Source: Occultella aeris
Lineage (GTDB): Bacteria; Actinomycetota; Actinomycetes; Actinomycetales; Beutenbergiaceae
Direction: 5' to 3'
Length of the DNA stretch: 64,000 nt
Assembly (NCBI RefSeq): GCF_902703175.1
Contig: NZ_CACRYJ010000066.1
Location: forward strand, 1-64,000
Shown here piece by piece: positions 32,076 to 40,129 of this stretch. The notes under the pieces were generated by a model. The model was given only the letters and a program-made list of their open reading frames with translations, did not search any database and was not told the origin of the DNA. The translations under genes were made by a program, and so were the position numbers. Numbering within the stretch: position 1 is the stretch's first letter; every line of letters begins with the position of its first letter.

Positions 32076-33497
32076 TCACGACACTGTGGGCCGGAGCACC
32101 TCCAGCAGCCTGGACACCGACCCGCCGAGGCCCCACCGGTCCACGAGTTCGGTGAGCGCCGCCGGGTCCCGGGGCACCGGATAGCCCGGCCCGCTCCCCG
32201 GCAGCGCGGTATCGACCTCGCCGAGGTTGATCCGGCGCGCGACCGCGACCACCTCCGGAGCCACGTCCAGGTAGTCCGAGGCGGCCTTGATCTTGGTGCG
32301 CACCCCGGCTGCGAGAGGCGTGCCCGGGTCCGCGGCGGCGGCCCGGATCCCGGCCAGGTCGCCGAAGCTCGCGAGCAGCGACGCCGCGGTCTTCTCCCCC
32401 ACCCCGGCCACCCCGGGCAGCCCATCCGAGGAGTCCCCGCGCATCGTCGCGAAGTCGGCGTACTGATCCGGCCGGACCCCGTACTTCTCCACCACGACGG
32501 CGTCCGTGAGGACCTCGTGCCGGCCCACCCCGCGCGCGGTGTACAGCACCCGCACCGGGCCGCCGGCAGCGCCGTCCTCGACGAGCTGGAACAGGTCCCG
32601 GTCCCCGGTGACCACGTCCACCGGCATGCCCGCATCCGTGGCCAGGGTGCCGATGACGTCATCGGCCTCGTAACCGTCCGCGCCGACGATCCGGATCCCG
32701 AGGGCCTCGAGGGTCGCCACGATGATCGGGATCTGTACCTGGAGCGGGTCCGGCACCTCCTCGACGTCCGAGCCGCCGGGGACGACCTCCTCGACCCGGT
32801 GGGCCTTGTAGGACGGGATCAGGTCAACCCGCCACTGCGGCCGCCAGTCGTTGTCCCAGCAGCAGACGAGATGGGTCGGCCGATACTGGTCGACCAGCCG
32901 GGTGATGAAGTCCAGCAGCCCGCGCACCGCATTGACCGGTGTGCCATCGGGTGCCGTCATCGAATCGGGAACGCCGTAGAACGCACGGAAGTACAGGCTC
33001 GCGGTGTCCAGGAGCATCAGTCGGTCCATGTCGCCGAGTCTGTCACGGCGCGCGGACATCGCCCGTCGTGCACGTTCGCGCCACTGCTCGGGAGCGTCCG
33101 TGACGACGGCCGCGTCGATGCCGTACAGGCGCGCATCGGTGAGCACCTGGAGGAACGTGCCGAGCTCGGACTCGGCGTCGACGAGGAGTACCTCGGGGTC
33201 GGTGAACACGAGGACGTGCCGGCCGGTGCCCACCGGCCGTCCGGAGTGGGGCAGCCCTGGGCGGGGTGCCCCACGTCGCTGCGGGCCGAGCCGGTCAAGA
33301 CCGAGCAGGCAGTCGAACAGGGCATCCCAGTTGCGGCCGAACCAGTCCGGGAACTCGAGCACACGCGCGATCTCACCGAGCAGGTCGGACTTGGTGCGGC
33401 AGCGGCCGCCATCGATCAGATGCCACACATCGTGGGCGCCACCGGTCGGTGCGCCGTCGTGGCCCGGACCTGTGGCCCCGACCGGAACAGTCCTCAT
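32076..33497 (-). CDS. 5'-3' exonuclease (PolA-type FEN domain) in one frame with an N-terminal barstar domain
   Basis: The frame has no stop from 33587 to 32076. Residues about 1-156 from ATG 33497 hold a barstar-like domain (see separate entry). The rest, from ATG 33029 on, is a 317-residue flap/5' nuclease: MDRLMLLDTASLYFRAF (first metal Asp), the GYEADDVIGTLA and DVVTGDRDLFQLV acidic clusters, and the H3TH segment GLPGVAGVGEKTAASLL. Stand-alone exonucleases of this kind degrade RNA-DNA primers or flaps. Either the two domains form one 473-residue protein, or the nuclease is made from the internal ATG 33029 (or 33059). Whichever is used, the barstar part cannot end before the nuclease. Confidence 0.8.
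   Translation of the reverse strand: MRTVPVGATGPGHDGAPTGGAHDVWHLIDGGRCRTKSDLLGEIARVLEFPDWFGRNWDALFDCLLGLDRLGPQRRGAPRPGLPHSGRPVGTGRHVLVFTDPEVLLVDAESELGTFLQVLTDARLYGIDAAVVTDAPEQWRERARRAMSARRDRLGDMDRLMLLDTASLYFRAFYGVPDSMTAPDGTPVNAVRGLLDFITRLVDQYRPTHLVCCWDNDWRPQWRVDLIPSYKAHRVEEVVPGGSDVEEVPDPLQVQIPIIVATLEALGIRIVGADGYEADDVIGTLATDAGMPVDVVTGDRDLFQLVEDGAAGGPVRVLYTARGVGRHEVLTDAVVVEKYGVRPDQYADFATMRGDSSDGLPGVAGVGEKTAASLLASFGDLAGIRAAAADPGTPLAAGVRTKIKAASDYLDVAPEVVAVARRINLGEVDTALPGSGPGYPVPRDPAALTELVDRWGLGGSVSRLLEVLRPTVS
33060..33497 (-). other. barstar (barnase-inhibitor)-like domain
   Basis: VWHLIDGGRCRTKSDLLGEI, then EFPDWFGRNWDALFDCLLGL and HVLVFTDPEVLL match barstar over its full length. The inhibitory aspartates of the 'NLDALWDCLTG' helix are kept as NWDALFDC, with Trp changed to Phe. 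Barstar blocks the ribonuclease barnase. No barnase or other toxin gene lies next to it. Confidence 0.75.
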
Positions 33498-33568
33498 GCG
33501 GCCGGCCGAATCCGGCCGGCCACGATGCGCGGACGCGGGACGCGGGTTCCACCAGCGGGCCGGATCAC
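33494..33568 (-). CDS. possible leaderless 24-residue leader peptide upstream of the barstar frame
   Basis: GTG 33568 starts a short frame ending in a TGA (33496-33494) that overlaps ATG 33497 as ATGA. A CAGACT box begins 13 nt before the GTG, the spacing of leaderless genes here. The peptide is basic and proline-rich with no known family. It would couple translation to the barstar-exonuclease frame. Confidence 0.3.
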   Translation of the reverse strand: MIRPAGGTRVPRPRIVAGRIRPAA

Positions 33569-33701
33569 CCGGTCGAGTCTGGCACACGGGTCCCGCGGCC
33601 GTGCGGGCCAGGACGGCCGGGCCGCGCAGGTCCCGTGATCGAAACGCAATCTCGGTGTGCTAGACATCACACCACAAAGGATGTGACAAGCATCACCGGG
33701 A

Positions 33702-33719
33702 GTTCGTGTACCCACGAAC
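33702..33719. other. inverted repeat upstream of the peptide-binding protein gene
   Basis: GTTCGTG-TACC-CACGAAC, perfect seven-base arms, 28 bases before ATG 33747. It could be an operator of the ABC importer or an RNA hairpin in its leader. A TAGACA at 33661-33666 could be the -10. Confidence 0.4.
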
Positions 33720-33746
33720 CCAGAGATCGCAAGAAGGATGTGGAAC

Positions 33747-35390
33747 ATGGCTACAGCCAGCTTCCGGCGTCGGGGCCTGAGCGTGGTCGGCACTGCCGCC
33801 GCCCTCGCCCTCGTGCTCGCCGCCTGCGCCGAGACCGAGGACCCGAACGCCGATGAGGGCACCGGCGGCGACACCGGTGGTGCCATCACGGTCGGCACCA
33901 CCGACGTGATCATCGCGCTGGACCCGGCCGGGTCCTATGACAACGGGTCCTGGGCCGTGATGAACCAGGTGTACCCGTTCCTGATGAACTCCCCGTACGG
34001 CTCGCCGGACGTGGAGCCGGACATCGCCGAGTCCGCCGAGTTCACCGCCCCGACCGAGTACACCGTGGTGCTCAAGCCCGACCTGACCTTCGCGAACGGC
34101 CACGCGCTGACCGCCTCGGACGTGAAGTTCACGTTCGACCGCCAGGTCGCCATCAACGACCCGCAGGGCCCGGCCTCCCTGCTCTACAACCTGGAGAGCA
34201 CCGAGGTCGTCGACGAGACCACGGTCGTGTTCCACCTGCTGAGTGAGAACGACCAGATCTTCCCGCAGATCCTGGCCTCCCCGGTGGCCCCGATCGTGGA
34301 CGAGGAGGTGCTCTCCGCGACCGAGGTGACGCCGTCGGCCGACATCGCCGAGGCCGAGGCGTTCGCGGGCCAGTACTCGATCAGTGACTACGTGGAGAAC
34401 GAGGTGATCCGCTACACGGCGTTCGAGGACTACGCCGGCCTCCTGCCGCCGGCGGTGACCGACGAGATCACGGTGCAGTACTTCGCCGAGGAGACCTCGC
34501 TGAAGCTGGCGGTGCAGGAAGGCGACGTCGACGTGGCGTTCCGGTCGATGAGCCCCACCGACATCGGCGACCTGCGCACCGACGACTCCGTGGTGGTCCA
34601 CGACGGGCCCGGTGGGGAGATCCGCTACATCGTGTTCAACTTCAACACCCAGCCGTTCGGTGCCACCACCGCCGAGGCCGATCCTGCGATGGCACTGGCC
34701 GTCCGGCAGGCCGTCGCCCACCTGATCGACCGCAACGCGCTGTCCGAGGAGATCTACCAGGGCACCTACACGCCGCTGTACTCCTACATCCCGGAGGGCC
34801 TGACCGGTGCGAACACGGCGCTGCAGGATCTCTACGGTGACGGCGAGGGCGGCCCCGACGCCGATGCGGCCGCGGCAGTACTCGCCGATGCGGGCGTGAC
34901 CACCCCGGTGACGCTGAACCTGCAGTACAGCCCGGACCACTACGGCGCCTCCTCCGACGAGGAGTACGCCATGATCGAGGCGCAGTTGGAGGCGACCGGC
35001 CTGTTCGACGTGCAGCTCAACTCCACCCTCTGGGATGCCTACTCGGCCGAGCGCACCCAGGACCTGTACCCGGCCTACCAGCTCGGCTGGTTCCCGGACT
35101 ACTCGGACGCGGACAACTACCTGTCCCCGTTCTTCCTCACCGAGAACTTCCTCGGCAATCACTACGACAACCAGGAGGTCAACGACCTGATCCTGGCGCA
35201 GGCCACCACCGTCGACGAGGCCGAACGCACCGCGCTGATCGAGCAGGTGCAGGACCTGGTCGCCGCCGATCTGTCCACGGTGCCGTACCTCCAGGGCGCC
35301 CAGGTGGCTGTCGCGGCGGCGGACATCACCGGCGTCGCGGACACGCTGGACGCGTCCTTCAAGTTCCGGTACGCGGCCCTGGGCCGCTGA
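33747..35390 (+). CDS. ABC transporter substrate-binding lipoprotein, family 5 (peptide/nickel type)
   Basis: A 547-residue solute-binding lipoprotein. The signal peptide ends with the lipobox LAAC (AALALVLAACAETED). The mature protein shows the family-5 pattern: GTTDVIIALDPAGSYDN, VVLKPDLTFANGHALTASDVKFTFDR and AVRQAVAHLIDRNALSEEI. It delivers oligopeptides or related solutes to the permeases encoded downstream. ATG 33747 is nine bases after AAGAAGG; ATG 33738 would be too close. A long hairpin follows the stop, which fits higher expression of this gene than of the permeases. Confidence 0.92.
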   Translation: MATASFRRRGLSVVGTAAALALVLAACAETEDPNADEGTGGDTGGAITVGTTDVIIALDPAGSYDNGSWAVMNQVYPFLMNSPYGSPDVEPDIAESAEFTAPTEYTVVLKPDLTFANGHALTASDVKFTFDRQVAINDPQGPASLLYNLESTEVVDETTVVFHLLSENDQIFPQILASPVAPIVDEEVLSATEVTPSADIAEAEAFAGQYSISDYVENEVIRYTAFEDYAGLLPPAVTDEITVQYFAEETSLKLAVQEGDVDVAFRSMSPTDIGDLRTDDSVVVHDGPGGEIRYIVFNFNTQPFGATTAEADPAMALAVRQAVAHLIDRNALSEEIYQGTYTPLYSYIPEGLTGANTALQDLYGDGEGGPDADAAAAVLADAGVTTPVTLNLQYSPDHYGASSDEEYAMIEAQLEATGLFDVQLNSTLWDAYSAERTQDLYPAYQLGWFPDYSDADNYLSPFFLTENFLGNHYDNQEVNDLILAQATTVDEAERTALIEQVQDLVAADLSTVPYLQGAQVAVAAADITGVADTLDASFKFRYAALGR

Positions 35391-35399
35391 GCCGGAGAC

Positions 35400-35437
35400 C
35401 GGGTGCCGGTGCCGCCGCGCGGTGGCACCGGCACTCG
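35400..35437 (+). terminator. intercistronic hairpin between binding protein and permease genes
   Basis: A 17-bp stem (35400-35416 with 35421-35437, two G-U pairs) closes on a GCGC loop. No T tract follows. Such hairpins between ABC binding-protein and permease genes stabilise the upstream mRNA or lower read-through. Confidence 0.6.
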
Positions 35438-35473
35438 TGACGCCGCCGGAACGCCTGCGAAAGAGGTCCAAGT

Positions 35474-36550
35474 GTGACGATCGTCGACGATCGCACGGTG
35501 GGTTCGACCGCCACAGTCCGGAGCAAGGGCTCCGGACTCGGCGGCTACATCCTCACCCGTTTCCTACTCATCATTCCGACCGTGTTCATCCTGGTCACCC
35601 TCGTCTTCTTCCTGATGCGGGTGGTCGGGGACCCGATCACGGCATCCGTGGGCGACCGGCTCACGGCCGCGCAGCTCGCGGAGCGGCTCGCCGACGCGGG
35701 CTTCGACCGGCCCCTGCACGTGCAGTACTTCGAATACCTCGGTCAGATCTTCACCGGCGACTTCGGGCGCACTCTCACCGACAACCGGGCGATCTCCGAG
35801 ATCCTGGTCACCTACGGCACGGCCACGCTCGAGCTGGCCATCTACGCCCTGATCGTGGCGCTCACGGTGGGCATCCCGTTCGGGATGCTCGCGGCCCAGC
35901 TGCGGGACCGGTGGCCCGATGCGGTGCTCCGGGTGATGGCCATCCTCTTCTACGCCACGCCGGTGTTCTTCGCCGGCCTCCTGCTGAAGCTGGTGTTCTC
36001 GGTCTGGCTGGGCTGGTTCCCGCTCAGCGGCCGGGCCACCTCCAGCACCCAGCTGACCCTCAGCGGGATCAGCGGATCGTCCGGCATCAACATGCTGGAC
36101 GCGCTGCGCACCGGACGGATGGATCTGATCGGGGACGTGGCCGCTCACGCGGTGCTGCCCGCGATGGCCCTCGGCCTGCTCACCGCCGGGGTGTTCCTGC
36201 GCCTGGTGCGGACGAACCTGATCGGCACCCTCGGGCGCGACTACGTGGACGCGGCCCGGTCGCGTGGCGTGAGCGAGTCCCGCCTTGTCCGCAAGCACGC
36301 CTACCGGCCGGCACTGATCCCGATCATCACCGTGATGGGCATGCAGATCGCGTTGCTGCTGGGCGGGGCCATCCTCACCGAGAGCACGTTCGAGTGGCGC
36401 GGGCTCGGCTTCCAGCTGGCGCAGTACCTGGGCGCCCGTGATTTCGTGGCGGTGCAGGGCATCGTCGCCATGCTGGCCGTGATCGTCGCCGTCACGAACT
36501 TCATCGTGGACGTGGCCGCGGCGCTGATCGACCCGAGGGTGAGGTACTGA
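35474..36550 (+). CDS. ABC transporter permease, DppB/OppB-like
   Basis: A 358-residue permease with six helices. The N-terminal GGYILTRFLLIIPTVFILVTL is the typical DppB start; the EAA loop reads DYVDAARSRGVSESRLVRKHAYRPA (residues about 255-280), which contacts the ATPase domains. GTG 35474 follows AAAGAGG. It overlaps the next permease gene (stop TGA and ATG share a base), consistent with one operon 33747-39257. Confidence 0.93.
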   Translation: MTIVDDRTVGSTATVRSKGSGLGGYILTRFLLIIPTVFILVTLVFFLMRVVGDPITASVGDRLTAAQLAERLADAGFDRPLHVQYFEYLGQIFTGDFGRTLTDNRAISEILVTYGTATLELAIYALIVALTVGIPFGMLAAQLRDRWPDAVLRVMAILFYATPVFFAGLLLKLVFSVWLGWFPLSGRATSSTQLTLSGISGSSGINMLDALRTGRMDLIGDVAAHAVLPAMALGLLTAGVFLRLVRTNLIGTLGRDYVDAARSRGVSESRLVRKHAYRPALIPIITVMGMQIALLLGGAILTESTFEWRGLGFQLAQYLGARDFVAVQGIVAMLAVIVAVTNFIVDVAAALIDPRVRY

Positions 36551-37593
36551 TGAGCGAACGGCTGCTGACCGAGAGCGAGGTGCCCGGGCCAATCGAGGAA
36601 CCCGTGGTGGTGCACGGCACCTCTGCCGAGCCGCGGTGGAAGAAGCTGCCCCTGGTCTGGCAGCTGCGGCGAAGCGTCGGCCTGCAGCGCGGCATGCTCG
36701 TGGCGGGTCTGGCGCTGTGCGTGCTGTTCCTGCTGCTGGCCGTGTTCGCCCCGCTGATCGCGCCCTACTCCTACAACCAGCTCTCCGGGCCGGACGGGAA
36801 CTTCCCCCGCCAGGCGCCCCCCTCGGCCGAGTTCGTCTGGGGCACCACGGTGGGCGGCTACGACGTGTTCTCCCGGGTGATCTGGGGCGCGCGGACGGCG
36901 CTGCTGGTCGTCGTGGTGGCGATCATCGGATCCCTGTTCCTCGGGGTCCTGCTGGGGCTGGTCTCCGGCTACCTCGGCGGCTGGCTGGATCGGGTGCTGG
37001 TCACCATCGCGGACGCGATCTACGCGTTCCCGTCCCTGCTGCTGGCGATCGTGCTGTCCATCGTCATCTCCGGCGGTCGGGCCAGCTTCCTCGGTGGCAT
37101 CCTCGCGGCCGGCCTGTCCATCACCGTGGTGTTCGTGCCGCAGTACTTCCGGGTGGTGCGCGCCGAGACGGTACGCCTCAAGGCCGAGCCCTTCGTGGAG
37201 TCGGCCCGCGTGATCGGCACCTCCACGCCGCGCATCCTGACCCGGCACGTGCTCCGCAACTCGACCCGGTCCCTGCCGCTGATCCTCACCCTGAACGCCT
37301 CCGAAGCCATCCTCACCCTGGCCGGACTCGGCTTCCTCGGGTTCGGCATCAACCCGACGGCGGGCGCCGAATGGGGCTACGACCTGAACCGGGCGATCTC
37401 CGATGTGGCGAGTGGCATCTGGTGGACCGGTGTGTTCCCCGGCGCCGCCATCGTGCTGCTGGTGCTCGGCGTCACCCTGGTCGGCGAGAGCCTGAACGAC
37501 CTCTCCGATCCCCGGCTGCGGATCCGACGGCGGGTCAAGGGCGTGCTCACCATCCCACCGCCGGAGCCGGCCACCGAAGGAGCATCGACATGA
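36550..37593 (+). CDS. ABC transporter permease, DppC/OppC-like
   Basis: A 347-residue permease with an N-terminal OppC_N helix (QRGMLVAGLALCVLFLLLAV), the FVWGTTVGGYDVFSRVIWGAR motif and the EAA loop FVESARVIGTSTPRILTRHVLRN. It forms the membrane channel with the DppB-like partner. Translationally coupled on both sides: TGATG with the upstream permease and ATGA with the ATPase gene. Confidence 0.93.
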   Translation: MSERLLTESEVPGPIEEPVVVHGTSAEPRWKKLPLVWQLRRSVGLQRGMLVAGLALCVLFLLLAVFAPLIAPYSYNQLSGPDGNFPRQAPPSAEFVWGTTVGGYDVFSRVIWGARTALLVVVVAIIGSLFLGVLLGLVSGYLGGWLDRVLVTIADAIYAFPSLLLAIVLSIVISGGRASFLGGILAAGLSITVVFVPQYFRVVRAETVRLKAEPFVESARVIGTSTPRILTRHVLRNSTRSLPLILTLNASEAILTLAGLGFLGFGINPTAGAEWGYDLNRAISDVASGIWWTGVFPGAAIVLLVLGVTLVGESLNDLSDPRLRIRRRVKGVLTIPPPEPATEGAST

Positions 37594-39257
37594 GCGCCGT
37601 CGTGGACATCAAGGACCTGCACGTCACCTTCGCCACGGACGGGGATCCGGTCACCGCCGTCGACGGGGTGAGCCTGCAGGTGCAGCCCGGTGAGGTGCTC
37701 GCCATCGTCGGCGAGTCCGGCTCGGGCAAGACGGTCACGGCGAAGACCATCCTGCGGCTGCTCCCGGAGACGGCCACGGTCGACGGCGCCGTGATCCTGG
37801 CCGGCAACGATGTGGTGACCCTCGGTGCCACCGAGATGCGGCGGGTCCGGGGCCGGGACGTGGCCATGGTGTTCCAGGAACCTTCGGCCGCGCTGAACCC
37901 GGTCTACACGGTGGGCTGGCAGATCGCCGAGGGGCTGCGTGCCCATGGCGCCGTCTCCAAGAAGGACGCCCGCCGCCGTGCCATCGAGGTTCTGGACCGG
38001 GTGGGCATCCCGGACGCGGAGATCCGGGTGGATCAGTACCCGCACCAGTTCTCCGGCGGACAGAAGCAGCGCATCGTCATCGCGATGGCGCTCGTCCTCG
38101 GCCCCAAGGTCATCGTCGCCGACGAACCGACAACGGCGCTGGACGTGACCGTGCAGGCCGAGATCCTGGACCTGCTGCGCCGGGTCCGGGACGAGTTCGG
38201 CTCCTCGATCGTGCTGATCACCCACAACATGGGTGTGGTCGCCGATCTCGCGGACCGGGTCGCGGTGATGTACCAGGGCAAGCTGGTGGAACAGGCCAGT
38301 GCACTCGAGCTGTTCGCCCGACCGCAGCATCCGTACACGCGCGCGCTGCTCGCCGCGGTGCCGCGGCTGCAGGCGCACACGAACGAGCCCGACGGCGGCC
38401 CTGCCGCTGCGACGTCGGCCGGCGCGCCCGCGGTGGCCGCCGTCGTGGCCGCCCAGGATCTGGAAGTGGTCTACCCCGGGCGGTTCGGTCGGAGCGGGTT
38501 CCGCGCCGTCAACCGGGTCAGCCTGCAGATCGCGCCCGGCGAGGTGGTCGGCCTGGTGGGTGAGTCCGGCTCCGGGAAGACGACGATCGGGCGGGCGATC
38601 GCCGGTCTGACCCCGGCCACCGGTGGCTCGTTGCAGGTCCTCGGCCACGAGATGGTCGGGTTCCGCGAGCGCGAGTTCCGCCCCCTGCGGGCACGTCTCG
38701 GGTTCGTGTTCCAGGATCCGGCCACGAGCTTCAACCCGCTGCTGACGATCGGTGACTGCGTGGCCGAGCCCCTGGTGGTGCACGGCCGGTTCCCGGACGT
38801 GAACGCGGCCCGGGACCGGGTCCACGAGCTGCTCGATGCGGTGCACCTGCCCACCCAGTACGCCGGCCGCTACCCGCACGAGCTCTCCGGCGGGCAGCGC
38901 CAGCGGGCCAGCCTGGCCCGGGCGCTCGCCCTCGATCCCGAGTTGCTGATCGCGGACGAGCCCACGTCGGCGTTGGACGTCTCGGTGCAGGCGAGGGTGC
39001 TCGAGGTGTTCGCGGAGCTGCAGGGACGCCTCGGGTTCGCGACGTTGTTCATCAGCCACGACCTCGCCGTGGTGGCGATGGTGGCGGACCGGGTCGGTGT
39101 GCTGCACCGGGGCGAACTGGTGGAGGAGGGCACCAGCGAGCAGGTGCTCGGTGCACCGACGCACCCGTACACGCAGCGCCTGCTCGCGTCGGTACCGGTA
39201 CCGGACCCGGTGGTACAGAAGGAGCGGCGACTCGCCCTGGCCGAGCTCGAGGGCTGA
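37590..39257 (+). CDS. fused dipeptide ABC ATP-binding protein (DppD-DppF fusion)
   Basis: A 555-residue protein with two complete nucleotide-binding domains. The first has Walker A GESGSGKTVTAK, signature FSGGQKQRIVIAMAL, Walker B VIVADEPTTALDV. The second has GESGSGKTTIGR, LSGGQRQRASLARAL and LLIADEPTSALDV. A Pro/Ala-rich linker joins them near residue 265-285. The fusion replaces separate DppD and DppF and completes the importer with the preceding three genes. Confidence 0.95.
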   Translation: MSAVVDIKDLHVTFATDGDPVTAVDGVSLQVQPGEVLAIVGESGSGKTVTAKTILRLLPETATVDGAVILAGNDVVTLGATEMRRVRGRDVAMVFQEPSAALNPVYTVGWQIAEGLRAHGAVSKKDARRRAIEVLDRVGIPDAEIRVDQYPHQFSGGQKQRIVIAMALVLGPKVIVADEPTTALDVTVQAEILDLLRRVRDEFGSSIVLITHNMGVVADLADRVAVMYQGKLVEQASALELFARPQHPYTRALLAAVPRLQAHTNEPDGGPAAATSAGAPAVAAVVAAQDLEVVYPGRFGRSGFRAVNRVSLQIAPGEVVGLVGESGSGKTTIGRAIAGLTPATGGSLQVLGHEMVGFREREFRPLRARLGFVFQDPATSFNPLLTIGDCVAEPLVVHGRFPDVNAARDRVHELLDAVHLPTQYAGRYPHELSGGQRQRASLARALALDPELLIADEPTSALDVSVQARVLEVFAELQGRLGFATLFISHDLAVVAMVADRVGVLHRGELVEEGTSEQVLGAPTHPYTQRLLASVPVPDPVVQKERRLALAELEG

Positions 39258-39299
39258 CGCTCGGCGGGTGTGGCCGGACCGGGGGTGGTAGCCGTCAGC
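39254..39299. terminator. possible bidirectional hairpin after the importer operon
   Basis: GCTGACG and CGTCAGC face each other across 32 bases, each containing a stop codon of the convergent genes. Long loop, no T tract; weak evidence. Confidence 0.2.
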
Positions 39300-40116
39300 G
39301 GCTCCGGGTGGCCCAGAACGCGACCGCCGCGGCGGCTGCGACGTTCAAGGAGTCCACGCCACCGGCCATCGGGATCCGCACGGTCCGGTCGCACGCCGCG
39401 ATGGTTCGGGCCTTGAGCCCGTGCCCCTCGGCGCCGAGCACCATGGCGAGCCGCTCCGGCGGGTCGTCCGCGAGCTCGTCCAGGGTGATCGAGTCGTCGT
39501 CGAGCGCCAGGGCGGCCGTGACGAACCCGGCGTCGCGCAGTGCGTCGATCCCGTCGGGCCAAGGGTCCACGCGCGTCCACGGCACCTGGAACACGGTGCC
39601 CATCGAGACCCGCACGGACCGCCGGTAGAACGGGTCGGCGCACCGGGGTGTGACCAGCACCGCATCCACCCCGAGCCCGGCGGCGCTGCGGAACGCCGCG
39701 CCGACGTTCGTGTGGTCCACGATGTCCTCGAGGATCGCGACCCGCCGAGCCCCGGCCACGATCTGCGCCACCGGCGCGAGGGCGGGGCGGTGCATGGCCG
39801 CGAGCGCACCGCGGTGCAGGTGGAAGCCGGTGATCTCCTGGAGCAGGTCCTGCTCGGCCAGGTAGACCGGGATGTCCCCGTGCTCCCCGGCACCGACCTG
39901 CGCCAGCAGCGGCTCCAGGTCCGGGAGCCACTTGGGCTCGAGCAGGAAGGAGCGGGGCCGGTGCCCGGCTGCCACGGCCCGGCCGATCACCGTGGAGCTC
40001 TCGGCGATGTACATGCCACGCTCGGGCTCGCTGCGCGAGCGCAGCGCCACGTCGGTCAGGCTGGTGTAGTCGGCGAGTTCGGCGGATCCGAGATCAGTGA
40101 GTGGGACGATCGGCAC
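39295..40116 (-). CDS. SpoU/TrmH-family RNA 2'-O-methyltransferase
   Basis: A 273-residue SPOUT methyltransferase with an N-terminal substrate-binding domain. SPOUT motifs: ILEDIVDHTNVGAAFRSAAG (motif 1), LAMVLGAEGHGLKA (motif 2) and IPMAGGVDSLNVAAAAAVAF (motif 3). The RNA target (rRNA or tRNA) cannot be decided. GTG 40116 has TAGTCT 13 nt upstream and no Shine-Dalgarno, so the gene is probably leaderless. Monocistronic, with the glycosyltransferase 10 bases further on the same strand. Confidence 0.88.
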   Translation of the reverse strand: MPIVPLTDLGSAELADYTSLTDVALRSRSEPERGMYIAESSTVIGRAVAAGHRPRSFLLEPKWLPDLEPLLAQVGAGEHGDIPVYLAEQDLLQEITGFHLHRGALAAMHRPALAPVAQIVAGARRVAILEDIVDHTNVGAAFRSAAGLGVDAVLVTPRCADPFYRRSVRVSMGTVFQVPWTRVDPWPDGIDALRDAGFVTAALALDDDSITLDELADDPPERLAMVLGAEGHGLKARTIAACDRTVRIPMAGGVDSLNVAAAAAVAFWATRSR

Positions 40117-40123
40117 GCCCGCG

Positions 40124-40129
40124 AGACTA
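40124..40129 (-). promoter_or_regulatory. -10 box TAGTCT of the RNA methyltransferase
   Basis: TAGTCT on the minus strand begins 13 nt before GTG 40116. It lies just outside the stop of the upstream glycosyltransferase gene (inside its last codons). Confidence 0.45.

Noticed and set aside
28535-32155. A 1206-codon open frame on the plus strand, antisense to metH
   Set aside because: High GC content keeps the antisense third frame open; the translation is rich in Arg/Gly/His/Val-Asp low-complexity sequence and metH on the other strand is unmistakable. The same holds for the long antisense frames over dnaE2 (8664-11100), imuB and the ABC exporter.
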